Assembly (NCBI RefSeq): GCF_003797125.1 | Contig: NZ_RKKE01000003.1 | Span: 186,001 to 250,000, forward strand | Length of the DNA: 64,000 nucleotides | DNA from: Shewanella frigidimarina | GTDB lineage: Bacteria > Pseudomonadota > Gammaproteobacteria > Enterobacterales > Shewanellaceae | Direction: 5' to 3' | In this document: positions 10,439 through 19,670 of the stretch, one piece after another | How positions within the stretch are numbered: position 1 is the first letter of the stretch | Layout: every line of letters starts with the position of its first letter | Program-made: the position numbers and the translations under genes | Notes under the pieces: generated by a model | Database searches by the model: none | What the model was told of the DNA's origin: nothing | Seen by the model: the letters and a program-made list of their open reading frames with translations, nothing else

Positions 10439-11821
10439 CTAAAACGGAGCGTCGATGTCGACAATTGAGATAAGTTTGTGGTTAACAAATTCCTTGATGC
10501 CAAGACCGACTAGCTCGCGGCCGTAACCTGAACGTTTAACGCCACCGAATGGTAAATCCGCCTTAGCCATTGTTGGATGATTGACAAAGACCATACCTGT
10601 GGATATTCGCTTCGCAACTTCTGCACCATGGATTGGGTTGGCAGTAAATACCGAACCGCCCAAACCGAACGGTGAATCATTGGCTATATGAACCGCGTCA
10701 TCTTCATCCTTGGCGCGAAACAGCATAGAAACAGGACCGAAAAATTCCCAATAGCGTGCAGGATTATCTTCTGCAACGTCAGTCAATATGGTCGGCTGAA
10801 CGAAATTGCCTGAATCGGGAACAATTGGCCCAACCTCAGTTGCTGTAGCCCCGCAAGAAACCGCCTGGCGAATCTTGTCTTTGATTTCATCGGCTGCCGC
10901 CTTAGATGACAGTGGTGCTAGCGTTGTGCTTGGTTCAAACGGATCGCCCGCTTTAAGATTTACAACACTACCGATATAACCTTCGAGGAACCGATCATAC
11001 ACCTCATCAACAATGATCATTCGTTTTGATGACACGCAAACCTGACCTCCATTCCAATGTCGACCTAGAACAGCCCAGTTAATCGTTTTTTGCATATCTG
11101 CATCGGCTAAAACAACGAATGCATCAGCACCGCCAAGTTCAAGGGTCGATTTCTTCAAAGCCTTGCCTGCCTGTGCGGCAACAACTGCACCAGCCCCTTC
11201 AGACCCCGTTAATGCTACGCCCTGAACACGCGGATCGTTAATGATAGTTTCTATCTGTGACCGTGTAGCATACAGATTCTTAAACACACCTTGAGGCAAA
11301 CCAGCATCGAGCATTAATTTTTCGAATGCGGCAGCAGCCTGCGGAACGTTAGAAGCGTGCTTGAGCAACAAGGTATTACCAGCAGATATTTGCGGTGCAG
11401 CAATACGCACAACCTGATAGAAAGGAAAGTTCCATGGTTCAATCGCCAATAATACACCCAGCGGCTCACACAAAATTTCCGCATCAGCGTCGGCAACCGG
11501 TAGCTTTTGTGGTGCCAGCAATGTCTGTGCGTTATCTGCATAGTAGTCGAAGATATCTGCTGACAACGCTATTTCGGCTTTGGCTTCGGATATAAGTTTA
11601 CCCATCTCAATGGTGAGCAGATTGGCATAATAATCAATGTCACGTCGTAATAATTCGGAGGCGGCGTGCATTACGCGCGCACGCTCAGTAAACCCAGTAT
11701 TTTTCCAAAGTAAAAAAGCATCATGCGCATTTTCAATTGCTTGCTTTACCTCTGAGTCGCTTGCATCTGGGAACGTTACCAGAAGATCACCAGTGTAAGG
11801 ATTGCGTGTTTCATATGTCAT
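10439..11821 (-). CDS. NAD(P)-dependent aldehyde dehydrogenase, Sad/succinate-semialdehyde dehydrogenase type
   Basis: Oxidises an aldehyde to the acid. The family includes Sad (YneI) succinate-semialdehyde dehydrogenase, and the real substrate is unknown. The ATG at 11821 is chosen over an upstream start at 11851 because AAAAGGT sits 8 bp before it and the protein then begins at the usual MTYETRNPYTGD. It is 460 residues, the normal length. Visible are the cofactor-domain motif EPWNFPFYQV, the general-base motif LELGGADAFVVL and the catalytic cysteine in NGGQVCVSSKR. YqhD-like alcohol dehydrogenase lies upstream on the same strand, separated by about 250 bp with a gene remnant. The pair may detoxify or interconvert aldehydes. 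Confidence 0.9.
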   Translation of the reverse strand: MTYETRNPYTGDLLVTFPDASDSEVKQAIENAHDAFLLWKNTGFTERARVMHAASELLRRDIDYYANLLTIEMGKLISEAKAEIALSADIFDYYADNAQTLLAPQKLPVADADAEILCEPLGVLLAIEPWNFPFYQVVRIAAPQISAGNTLLLKHASNVPQAAAAFEKLMLDAGLPQGVFKNLYATRSQIETIINDPRVQGVALTGSEGAGAVVAAQAGKALKKSTLELGGADAFVVLADADMQKTINWAVLGRHWNGGQVCVSSKRMIIVDEVYDRFLEGYIGSVVNLKAGDPFEPSTTLAPLSSKAAADEIKDKIRQAVSCGATATEVGPIVPDSGNFVQPTILTDVAEDNPARYWEFFGPVSMLFRAKDEDDAVHIANDSPFGLGGSVFTANPIHGAEVAKRISTGMVFVNHPTMAKADLPFGGVKRSGYGRELVGLGIKEFVNHKLISIVDIDAPF

Positions 11822-11973
11822 AATATTTACCTTTTTTGGGTAATGTACCAACAGGAGACGTGTATTAACAACCGCCCCCCGGTCTTGTTTTGCAAAAGCT
11901 ATCGCCTTAGAGCTAACTCAGTACCATCAAGATGGTACTGTATTTATCTTTTATTTTTTAGCAACATAGCTCA

Positions 11974-12066
11974 TTAGCTTGCCGACGTCCCTCCCCAGTT
12001 CATAAGACCAATGAGTCCATCAAGAGTATTTTTAGCCCAACCTTCGTCGAGTTTGTTTGTGTCATA
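11974..12066 (-). pseudogene. C-terminal remnant of a small protein, AHSA1/SRPBCC-like
   Basis: A 30-codon open frame ending in TAA has protein-like composition and reads KLDEGWAKNTLDGLIGLM near its middle. The pattern EGW...TLDGL...L matches the last helix of AHSA1/SRPBCC-fold proteins. It has no start codon of its own in that frame, and it abuts and overlaps the end of the yqhD-like gene out of frame. This looks like the 3' end of a gene deleted when the neighbouring genes were joined. The family assignment rests on this short helix only. Confidence 0.3.
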
Positions 12067-12077
12067 TTCAATCTCCT

Positions 12078-13235
12078 TTAAAGTGACGCTTCAAGAATGC
12101 GACGGACATCAGTTGGGGTGATGTCTTTGTGTTCGCCAAGGGCTGTCATGCCATGTTCCTGCAAGGCGCTAACGATAAGTTCAATTTCTGCTGCGGCAAT
12201 ACCGTAGTCGCTCAATCGAGTCTTGATCCCTAATTGCTCGAAAAATGCACGTGTAGCGTCTATTGCTGCGTCAATTCTCACAGCATCTGTGCCTTCGGTG
12301 ATCCCCCAAACATTGCTAGCATATTGCAGTAATTTTTCGTGCTTGTGACCACGCTGATCATTCAATAGTGACGGTAACACGACGGCAAGAGTACGGGCGT
12401 GGTCTGTATCATTGAGCGCGGTGATTTCATGTCCGATCATGTGAGAAGCCCAATCTTGTGACACTCCGGCACCGATTAATCCATTCAAAGCCAGTGTGGC
12501 TGTCCACATCAGACTTGCACGAATGTCATAATCTTCTGGTGTCTCTAGCGCTTTAGGGCCAAGCTCAATAATGGTGCGTAGCAGAGACTCGGCAAAACCA
12601 TCCTGCACGTGTGCGCCACTGGGGTAAGTCAGATACTGCTCGATAATATGGACAAAGGCATCTGCAGCGCCATTGGCAATCTGACGCGCAGGCAGCGTAT
12701 AGGTGAGTTCAGGATCGAGGACCGAAAAAATTGGGTAGCAATGTGGACTTCTAAAAGGAAGCTTGGCTATCTTCTCAGGGTAGGTTATCACCCCACCATT
12801 GTTCATTTCAGATCCTGTTGCAGGCAATGTAAGCACAGTTCCAAACGGCATCGCCGCGGTCACTTTTGCAGTGCCGGCAGTAAGGATCTCCCAGGGATCA
12901 CCTGCATAAAGTGACGCCATCGCGATAAATTTAGTCGCATCAATGACAGATCCACCACCAACGGCAAGCAAAAAGGTGATGTTGTTATCAGCGATTACTT
13001 TGACGGCATTAAGGGTCGTGGCATAACGAGGATTTGGTTCTATGCCACCAAACTCGACCAATGTGCGACCAGAAAGTGCTGTTCTAACTTGTTCTAATAC
13101 ACCGGTTCGTTCCGCGCTACCACCGCCATAGATAATCAATACTTTTGCATCTACTGGAATATGATCGTTAAGGTCTTCGATTCGGCCTTTACCAAAGATA
13201 ATTTTTGTCGGGTTGTGAAAGTCAAAGTTGTTCAT
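12078..13235 (-). CDS. yqhD: Iron/zinc-containing alcohol dehydrogenase, YqhD/butanol dehydrogenase type
   Basis: NADPH-dependent reduction of short- and medium-chain aldehydes, a general aldehyde scavenger in the family. It is 385 residues, full length. It begins MNNFDFHNPTKIIFGKG, typical of YqhD. The nucleotide-binding motif GGGSVIDATKFIA is near residue 94. Metal-ligand regions GAADAFVHIIEQY and SHMIGHEITALNDTDHARTL are present, with the histidines and aspartate expected for the group III dehydrogenase fold. AAGGA lies about 11 bp before the ATG. The aldehyde dehydrogenase downstream is on the same strand. Confidence 0.92.
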   Translation of the reverse strand: MNNFDFHNPTKIIFGKGRIEDLNDHIPVDAKVLIIYGGGSAERTGVLEQVRTALSGRTLVEFGGIEPNPRYATTLNAVKVIADNNITFLLAVGGGSVIDATKFIAMASLYAGDPWEILTAGTAKVTAAMPFGTVLTLPATGSEMNNGGVITYPEKIAKLPFRSPHCYPIFSVLDPELTYTLPARQIANGAADAFVHIIEQYLTYPSGAHVQDGFAESLLRTIIELGPKALETPEDYDIRASLMWTATLALNGLIGAGVSQDWASHMIGHEITALNDTDHARTLAVVLPSLLNDQRGHKHEKLLQYASNVWGITEGTDAVRIDAAIDATRAFFEQLGIKTRLSDYGIAAAEIELIVSALQEHGMTALGEHKDITPTDVRRILEASL

Positions 13236-14473
13236 ATTCTATGTTTCCTTCTGTTTCAATGTGAAGGCGTACGTTTATGCTGACATACGTCGATTTTTCT
13301 GTGTCTAGTATTCGAGTATAAGCAGACCTGATGAACACATATACTGCAACAGCTTGTAACTCCGGCGATAAAAAAGAGACTTAGCAACAGCATTGCCAAT
13401 ATCGCTATTTTGCCGTTCATGGCAATTGCCTAGATGGAATAAAATGCATTGATCATATCCACTTACTTGATATCTACACTGTTATTTTTTCCTAAATGGT
13501 CAACTATAATTAAACGAGTGAATTACCTAAAGTAACCACTAGAATATGTCAATACGAGATTTAAATATAAAATTTTTTATTATCTGTGATTTAAGGGATT
13601 TTATATTTAGATATAATATTTAATATATTTTCTGCATGACGCTAACCATATTAAAAACGGTGTTCACCATCACCATTAGTGCTGTGTTTAAATAAATAAA
13701 ATCATATTTTACTGTTTAGTTACACTAGCATACCAATGATAGTCTTTCCAATTAGGACAATAAATATTAATAATTGTAAACAGTTCAGAATAAAAATATG
13801 TAATTGAGTACATACGGTTAACAATACTAACCATTGGGATTAAGGTTTGTTTAAGTATCGACATGATGATAGGGACTCACAATAATCAACGTATGTTATT
13901 AGCAACATAAAATTCGCTTGGTAACAACTCTGAAGTTTATACATAGATAGAAAAGCATCTACGTTTTTAAATAAGCCCTAACGTGCGTGAAAATAAACAG
14001 GTTAAATACTGCATAAGTTGTGCAAGCTTATTTTGATGAATGTAAGCTGACGTGTAAGAGTAAGTAGTAGGCATCTCTGTGGCATGTTAACAATGATACT
14101 TTTACCAGTATGAATTGTTCACAATGTGAAAAATTATGCAGACAAACATAATGGGAATGACCAACATAACCCCCGCGCCAGCAATAATATTGCTAGGATA
14201 TAGACTAGAGAGAGTGCAAATGTCTCCAAACTTGGTCAATAGCAAAAGCGGCGTTTTCTGTAACGCTTTCTACTCATTGCGCAGGCTCAAAATACCCCGC
14301 TACGGTTTACTTAATGTGTGTAACTAACACCAAATCGTTTAATCGGCTGAGTATGTCATCGGGTCAGATTGGATATGAATTTACTATCACTTTGATTGCA
14401 ACATACACGGTTATATTGTTAGTGTGAGTAACCCGCTATAACATAACTATCGAACAATTAACGGAGCGAACTA
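13236..14473. other. Long AT-rich gap without recognisable genes
   Basis: About 1.2 kb. The open frames here (for example 14136-14327) lack ribosome sites and have compositions unlike proteins. The left end holds the yqhD promoter and the right end the promoter of the small gene at 14474. No structured RNA could be recognised by eye. I cannot exclude a small RNA. Confidence 0.5.
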
Positions 14474-14686
14474 ATGGGATCTAACAATACTGATCAACAT
14501 AAACACAGTATCGCGACTTTTGCAGCCTTGAAAACGGCCATTGCAAATGATGAAGAGCAGTTAGTAAAGGAATTATTGGCAGATGAACCGATGCAAGAGC
14601 TTGAGAAAAGCTACCTACTTGACCTAGCCCATCTAAACAATAATCGTACTATCATCAAATTACTTGAAGATATCCCTGAAAAATAG
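14474..14686 (+). CDS. Small acidic helical protein, unknown function
   Basis: A 70-residue protein with a clear ribosome site (ACGGAG, 7 bp before the ATG). After a polar N-terminus, residues 14-68 form two or three amphipathic helices (TFAALKTAIANDEEQLVKEL, then EKSYLLDLAHLNNNRTIIKL). The pattern of short paired helices recalls a single degenerate ankyrin-like repeat, but this is only suggestive. It has no signal peptide, membrane helix or cysteine. It is a monocistronic gene in an AT-rich region, followed by a pair of overlapping hairpins. Confidence 0.7.
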   Translation: MGSNNTDQHKHSIATFAALKTAIANDEEQLVKELLADEPMQELEKSYLLDLAHLNNNRTIIKLLEDIPEK

Positions 14687-14733
14687 CTAAACAGAAGAAT
14701 ATAGTGTGTTGATGTCACCTCTATTTAGATGAC

Positions 14734-14777
14734 CATTTTTCGCTTAAGAGAATCGCCGCATATAGCGGCGAAAAATG
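14734..14777. other. Two mutually exclusive hairpins between convergent genes
   Basis: An inner stem TCGCCGC / GCGGCGA (14753-14759 with 14765-14771) shares four bases with an outer stem CATTTTTCGC / GCGAAAAATG (14734-14743 with 14768-14777). Both are perfect, and only one can form at a time. The element lies between the ends of the genes at 14686 and 14819. It may be a two-way terminator, although no T tract follows the inner stem on either strand. Confidence 0.55.
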
Positions 14778-14818
14778 TTCATATAAGCCGTAATAACTAA
14801 GTATCATTTTTGATACTG

Positions 14819-15289
14819 TTACAATTCACTTTCCTCTTCTCTTTTTTCTATAGTAGCGCTTAATTTTTGATATACGCCAAGCGAAACAATCAAAATCGCT
14901 GATACCATAATAAGTAAAGCTGGATAGAGTAAAAGGCTAAGGTCTTTCGTTCCGGCTTTAAATATAAAAACCAGTCCTTCAATACTGACTGCTATGGTAA
15001 TAATGACAATGATTTTTGTGATTGTTCGTCTTGCCTCTTTGGGATCCCGAAGCTCTTTGTCCTTAAAAACCTCTTCTTCCATCATATATTGTGCAACATC
15101 AATAATGGCTGCGGCTATGATTATAGCTGCGACAGATTGAAGCATTAATGGGATAAATCCAGAGTCATACTGAATGCCGGAAATGACTTCATAAATAGAC
15201 CACAGCATAATTATCAAGGATAATATGATAAGAATTACAGCTGCGAACAGATGAACTCCAGCGAAAATTTTGTTAAACAGTTTTTTCAT
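14819..15289 (-). CDS. Four-helix inner-membrane protein, unknown function
   Basis: A 156-residue protein with four predicted membrane helices, at about residues 13-35, 46-66, 93-110 and 118-140. A charged cytoplasmic loop (MEEEVFKDKELRDPKEARRT) lies between helices 2 and 3, and the C-terminal tail is acidic. The layout resembles small PsiE-like membrane proteins, but no motif confirms that. AAAGG lies about 7 bp before the ATG. It is monocistronic and convergent with the small gene at 14474. Function is not assigned. Confidence 0.8.
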   Translation of the reverse strand: MKKLFNKIFAGVHLFAAVILIILSLIIMLWSIYEVISGIQYDSGFIPLMLQSVAAIIIAAAIIDVAQYMMEEEVFKDKELRDPKEARRTITKIIVIITIAVSIEGLVFIFKAGTKDLSLLLYPALLIMVSAILIVSLGVYQKLSATIEKREEESEL

Positions 15290-16081
15290 ATTTTTGCCTT
15301 TAATATTTTATAAAATAACGTCGCTCATTCAGCTATTAAGTTGTACACACAATTAGGTATTGGTCTTCATTCAATGTAATGCTGATTATTTTTAACAACT
15401 CTTGATTGTCACAGGCTTATCACCCCAGAGGTTAATGTAGATAAGGTAGCGATAATGGCAACAGATGATAAAACATCATTTGAAGCTCATGCGAGGGTTA
15501 ATTTGACTGTTAATGTCTTAAAAAATTGAATGGGGCACAATGAAGTGATGCGATATCACTACCGCCAAAATGATGCAGTAGCGAAATAAAGTTAATATTT
15601 TTATTTAGTTAACAAGTTGATTGTCATCAACCCGTATTGATCTTGTTTTTAAATATCAATTTAGCTGAACATGATCAATATTAAACTCGCCTACTAAATG
15701 AAAATAAATGGAACTTGAAGAAGTCACTCAACAGCGCTTATCTACGCTGTTACTAATTGAAGGGTAACACACTAGGGAGTATTAATGGCCGATTAATTCG
15801 ACCGCATCGAGAAAGCCACTTACGCTGGTTTCTTCAAGCGTAGTAGAAATATTTATAGTGCTAGAGAGTGAATGCCTACGGTAACCTGTTTAGGGTAATC
15901 AAATGGAGAAACCAAATTATCTGCCAAATCGGTAATTATAAGCTTACTTTAAGTCTCTATTTATCGGTGCTATGCCGACCAATTTTAATACTTGCTTGTA
16001 TCATTTAATGTATAAACACATTAATGATTGGTCGCCATAATGTTGGATGACTTTTAACTCGAATAGCCATTATCTAGCATT
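15290..16081. other. Intergenic gap with a broken small reading frame
   Basis: About 790 bp. Besides the candidate broken gene at 15785-15871, it holds a hairpin (AACAGCG, 8-nt loop, CGCTGTT) at 15730-15751. I saw no intact gene. Confidence 0.5.
15785..15871 (+). pseudogene. Small reading frame interrupted by a stop at codon 4
   Basis: ATG at 15785 has a good ribosome site (AGGGAG, 5 bp upstream). The frame reads MAD, then TAA, then FDRIEKATYAGFFKRSRN and seven more codons to TGA. The part after the stop has a convincing amphipathic, basic-protein composition. Either a point mutation made a stop in a very small gene, or the site is a decoy. No database comparison could be made. Confidence 0.3.
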
Positions 16082-16369
16082 TTATTTGAATCTTGACGTC
16101 GCAGACTTAAATGCAGAGCCAAGTGAATCCCATGCGCTATCAATACCGACTTTTATGTCTTCCCAAGCATCGTCCCCGGCCTTTTTAAGCTCAGTAAGCT
16201 TTTTATTGGCATTGTCCTGCATAGACTGAAGTTCCTCTATTTTTTTGTAGTATTCAAGCTGTTTATCAGCAGTTGCAGCGTCAGCTTTTGCTTTCAGTTT
16301 GTCGATATCTGCGCTCCACTCGTCAAGTTGCGCCTGCAATTTTTTTTCGTATGCTTGTTTCTTGCTCAT
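16082..16369 (-). CDS. Small coiled-coil protein, stress-associated type
   Basis: A 95-residue, highly charged, wholly helical protein with no signal peptide. Residues 5-68 show heptad spacing typical of a coiled coil. The C-terminal stretch GDDAWEDIKVGIDSAWDSLG is amphipathic with regularly spaced tryptophans. This matches a family of small bacterial coiled-coil proteins linked to general or desiccation stress. The link comes from recall of the pattern, not from a motif with known chemistry. AAAAGGA lies about 9 bp before the ATG. Monocistronic. Confidence 0.75.
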   Translation of the reverse strand: MSKKQAYEKKLQAQLDEWSADIDKLKAKADAATADKQLEYYKKIEELQSMQDNANKKLTELKKAGDDAWEDIKVGIDSAWDSLGSAFKSATSRFK

Positions 16370-16924
16370 AATGATTGTCCTTTTAAATAAATGAGTTACA
16401 TTATAAATCTTTAAGTTTTCCTACTTTATTTGAATCACTGGGCCTAAGCATATTTGATTATTTACCAGCATAAATTTACGTTACCACGCAACGCGGCATA
16501 TTACTCACTTATGCCTCATTATTCCTTGTTCATGTAATATCGTTATGAAGAGATTTTAATGGATCTATTTGCAACTTTTGCTCGTAAAAACTAACTATAG
16601 ACTAATCAAATTAATTACATGATCGTTTTTACGAAAGCAATTCACCAATATGCCGTATCTTAATAAAGAAGATGTAACACACTGAGATTAACAATACTTT
16701 AACTATAGACATCATGATGCGATTGATTTTACTATTTAATATCAATGGATAACTACCACAAAAGCAATGAGTTATTTACAGGCAAAAACGTAATCAGATG
16801 AAATGATTTATGGTCTAGATTCCACAGAATACACATTTACGTGCAATATCCCACATGTAGATCTAGTTGGTGAACCTACGAATTTGGTTGATAAGGTTGC
16901 ACTACTAAGTGTTAAGGACATTTA
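16370..16924. other. Divergent promoter region, no gene seen
   Basis: About 555 bp between the coiled-coil gene (minus) and the flavin reductase gene (plus). It is AT-rich, with no supported reading frame and no notable repeat. It must hold promoters for both neighbours. Confidence 0.5.
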
Positions 16925-17533
16925 ATGCATTTTTCTAAAGAGCACATAAACGCACTTGAAACTCGTACTCGCGCACATTTTATTAATTCGTTGTCTGGAT
17001 TTAAAAGCGCCAATCTCATCGGCACACAAGATCGACAAGGTAATACTAATTTATCTATTGTGAGCTCGGTCATTCATCTCGGTGCAAATCCCCCCCTAAT
17101 GGGTATGATAATCCGGCCTAATAGTGTGCCACGTCATACCTTTGAAAATATTTTGCAAACCGGCTTGTATACCATTAATCACGTCAATCAATCCATTTAT
17201 GAGCAAGCTCATCAAACTTCTGCTCGTTATGATAAAGATGAATCAGAGTTTGAAGCAACGGGATTAACGCCTGAATATCTATCAGACTTTAGCGCCCCTT
17301 TTGTAAAAGAAAGCCGCCTAAAATATTCAGTTAAACTAGTAGAGCATCAACATTTAGCTATCAATGGTACTGAGTTTGTTATTGGTGAAATAGTAGATGT
17401 GTATGTAGACGATAATGCGGTGCAAACGGATGGTTTTATAGATTTACAAGCCATTGATACGGTAGCGATTAGCGGGCTCGATTGTTACTACACAGGCGAT
17501 AAACTGGCTCGTTTGCCTTATGCTAAAAAATAG
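16925..17533 (+). CDS. Flavin reductase-like FMN-binding protein
   Basis: A split-barrel FMN-binding protein of the flavin reductase family, 202 residues. The motif TNLSIVSSVIHLGANPPLMG near residue 42 is the flavin-binding strand-loop typical of the family, followed by PRHTFENI and TGLYTINHV. Members reduce flavin for a partner oxygenase or act as stand-alone flavoproteins, and none of the neighbours is an obvious partner. There is no signal peptide. The gene is convergent with the DUF885 gene and shares a two-way terminator with it. A weak ribosome site (AAGGA, about 5 bp upstream) is present. Confidence 0.85.
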   Translation: MHFSKEHINALETRTRAHFINSLSGFKSANLIGTQDRQGNTNLSIVSSVIHLGANPPLMGMIIRPNSVPRHTFENILQTGLYTINHVNQSIYEQAHQTSARYDKDESEFEATGLTPEYLSDFSAPFVKESRLKYSVKLVEHQHLAINGTEFVIGEIVDVYVDDNAVQTDGFIDLQAIDTVAISGLDCYYTGDKLARLPYAKK

Positions 17534-17610
17534 CTGTGACATAATTTTCTAGTGTTTAAGGTCATTTATAGCGATGCGGCTACATAAAATAGCCAGAATA
17601 CGAGTCGTAT

Positions 17611-17648
17611 TTGATAAAATCCCATTTAACTAAATGGGATTTTATCAA
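17611..17648. terminator. Bidirectional terminator between convergent genes
   Basis: Perfect 18-bp inverted repeat (TTGATAAAATCCCATTTA and complement) with only two bases between the arms. It lies between the ends of the flavin reductase gene and the DUF885 gene. T-rich stem ends on both strands suit termination from both sides. Confidence 0.8.
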
Positions 17649-17660
17649 TATCAACGTATT

Positions 17661-19400
17661 TTACTTTTTAGTTAAAAAGCGTTCTTTAACGGCTTCAGCC
17701 ATTAGGTTTGGTGGAATTAACCCTTGCTCTAACACAAAGTTATTAAACGCTAAGCGGTCAAATTTATCACCGAGGGCAATTTCTACATCGGCTCGGATCT
17801 CTAATAATCGTGATAAGCCATAAAAGTAACTACCAGCCTGCCCAGGCATTCTCATAGTGTATCGATCTACTTCTTGTTTCACTGCCGCTTCTGAAAACAC
17901 CACGTCATTGCGTAACAATGTATAGGCGTTTTCTTTTGTTGTTAGACCTAGGTTTAACATCGGGTCTAACATCGCGCGGGCATTACGTAATAATCGGTGT
18001 TGAAGCGCTATAAGCTGTGCTTCTATAGGTAAATACGGCAACATTTCTGCCTCGGCGTACAGTGCCCAACCTTCAACGTTGACACTGTTAAAAGCATAAT
18101 ACACTCGGGCCAATGACACGCCCTGCTCTAACATGACCGCAAATTGTAATTCATGACCGGGTCTGCCTTCGTGGGCACTTAATGTATAAGCAACGGCATT
18201 AAAATTAAAGTCATCATAAGCAGCGTCACCGGTTAATGCCGGGTTACCTGTTGTTAGTACAAATTGGCCTTGTTCACCTGTGTTACCAATAAACGGTGGT
18301 GGCAGCATATGAGGTGCTGGGCTGCCCGCCGCTTCTGCTTCACTCGCCAATCGCATAATCATGTCGCGTTTAGGTAAATTCACCACATTTTGCTGAGTGA
18401 TTAATCCTTCAAGTTTCTTATTAATAGCTCTGTAATGATCTTCAATTTTATCGTTGGCTAAAGAGTCTTTTTTCAGTGTTTTAATCACATCGCGATAATC
18501 ACTTGATGGCATATTAAATTTTTGTGCCACCAAGGGGGCTAACGCCTGCATATTCGCCTTGGTAATCATGTAACTGGCTTTAGCACGTTCAATCAACAGC
18601 TCAGGTTCGATATCAATGCCAACCGTTTTGAGTTTTAAAGCATAAATCTCTGAAGGTAAACGAAAGTCATCTCGGCTAGTCGGAATTACAGTTTTTTCTG
18701 CCCACTGGCGGTAATCAGCAATTTGCTGTTTTAGTAACGACAGATTCTCATCGGCTTTTATGAATTCATTTTTCTCAAACAACTGCTGCAAACCTTGCAA
18801 TAAGGTATCGGTTCTTGCCAGCGCTTGGTTAACTTCTTCTTTTGTTGGCCCCATTAACTTTTTATTGGCTAATGCAGCTTCATATAAGGTTTTGGCTTGT
18901 TCAGTTAATGCAGGTTGACCCGTTTTACCGACATAACACGCTAAACGAGTATTAGCCGCTTGTTTACGCGTATCAGACATTTGATCATCTAATAATGCTG
19001 AAACACCTCTAAAGACAATTAACGGCACATCTACCCAAGGCAGCATGTATTTGTCTTCTAACTTACCAGAGGCAATAGTCTGATCAATATTATTGATAAT
19101 AATGTTGAGATCTTGACGAACAGGCAATGACTTTTCTGTCTTAAGCGCTTGTAGTAAGGTCTTTTTACTGGCTTCTAGCGTGCGAATATACTTATCTTGT
19201 TGTGCCTTAGTAATGCTACTGCACTGACCGTCAGCCTCTGTTATACCAATCGAGCTCGCCATTTCCGGTTGGAATTGGCTAGTGATTTTGATTTGTTTAT
19301 TGGTGTATGCATTACTGACATCAACCCAGGAATCCGCTGATGATGTGAACGGAATAAGAACAAGTAGTGGAATCACAGACGTGAGTATTTTGCCTGACAT
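17661..19400 (-). CDS. DUF885 family protein, probable secreted metallohydrolase
   Basis: A 579-residue protein with a cleavable signal peptide (hydrophobic residues 4-20, then SSADSW), so it is periplasmic or exported. The DUF885 hallmark HEGRPGHELQ lies near residue 410, followed by VNVEGWALYAEAE, which carries the downstream glutamate. Together these resemble the zinc sites of HExxH-type peptidases. Family members are mostly uncharacterised, and peptidase activity is inferred. The ribosome site AAGGAT lies 8-9 bp before the ATG. It is followed by the two-way terminator. Confidence 0.9.
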   Translation of the reverse strand: MSGKILTSVIPLLVLIPFTSSADSWVDVSNAYTNKQIKITSQFQPEMASSIGITEADGQCSSITKAQQDKYIRTLEASKKTLLQALKTEKSLPVRQDLNIIINNIDQTIASGKLEDKYMLPWVDVPLIVFRGVSALLDDQMSDTRKQAANTRLACYVGKTGQPALTEQAKTLYEAALANKKLMGPTKEEVNQALARTDTLLQGLQQLFEKNEFIKADENLSLLKQQIADYRQWAEKTVIPTSRDDFRLPSEIYALKLKTVGIDIEPELLIERAKASYMITKANMQALAPLVAQKFNMPSSDYRDVIKTLKKDSLANDKIEDHYRAINKKLEGLITQQNVVNLPKRDMIMRLASEAEAAGSPAPHMLPPPFIGNTGEQGQFVLTTGNPALTGDAAYDDFNFNAVAYTLSAHEGRPGHELQFAVMLEQGVSLARVYYAFNSVNVEGWALYAEAEMLPYLPIEAQLIALQHRLLRNARAMLDPMLNLGLTTKENAYTLLRNDVVFSEAAVKQEVDRYTMRMPGQAGSYFYGLSRLLEIRADVEIALGDKFDRLAFNNFVLEQGLIPPNLMAEAVKERFLTKK

Positions 19401-19598
19401 CGGTTTAATCCTTTTTTTATTATGAAGTCATTACTATAACCGAATAGACCACTAAAGTGATGGGCACAGAATTAACTAATCTGTAACGAATAGTGATCAT
19501 CAGCCATTATGGATAAAGCCATTTTAGTTAACGTCATGATGATAAAAACCCTCAGTATGAACATGTCGACATATCGCTAAATCGCTCCCAATAAAAAA

Positions 19599-19619
19599 CC
19601 GCAGCGATTGACGCTGCGG
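19599..19619 (-). terminator. Rho-independent terminator after acyl-CoA dehydrogenase
   Basis: A GC-rich 8-bp stem (CCGCAGCG / CGCTGCGG) with a 5-nt loop. On the minus strand it is followed directly by TTTTTT. It lies 50 bp past the stop of the acyl-CoA dehydrogenase gene. This is a textbook intrinsic terminator. Confidence 0.9.
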
Positions 19620-19670
19620 CTTGTTCTATCGAGAATATAATCGATTTTAGCGGATTAGATGATTGCTCAT

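Noticed and set aside
14136..14327. 63-codon open frame on the plus strand
   Set aside because: No ribosome site and no protein-like pattern; most likely chance.
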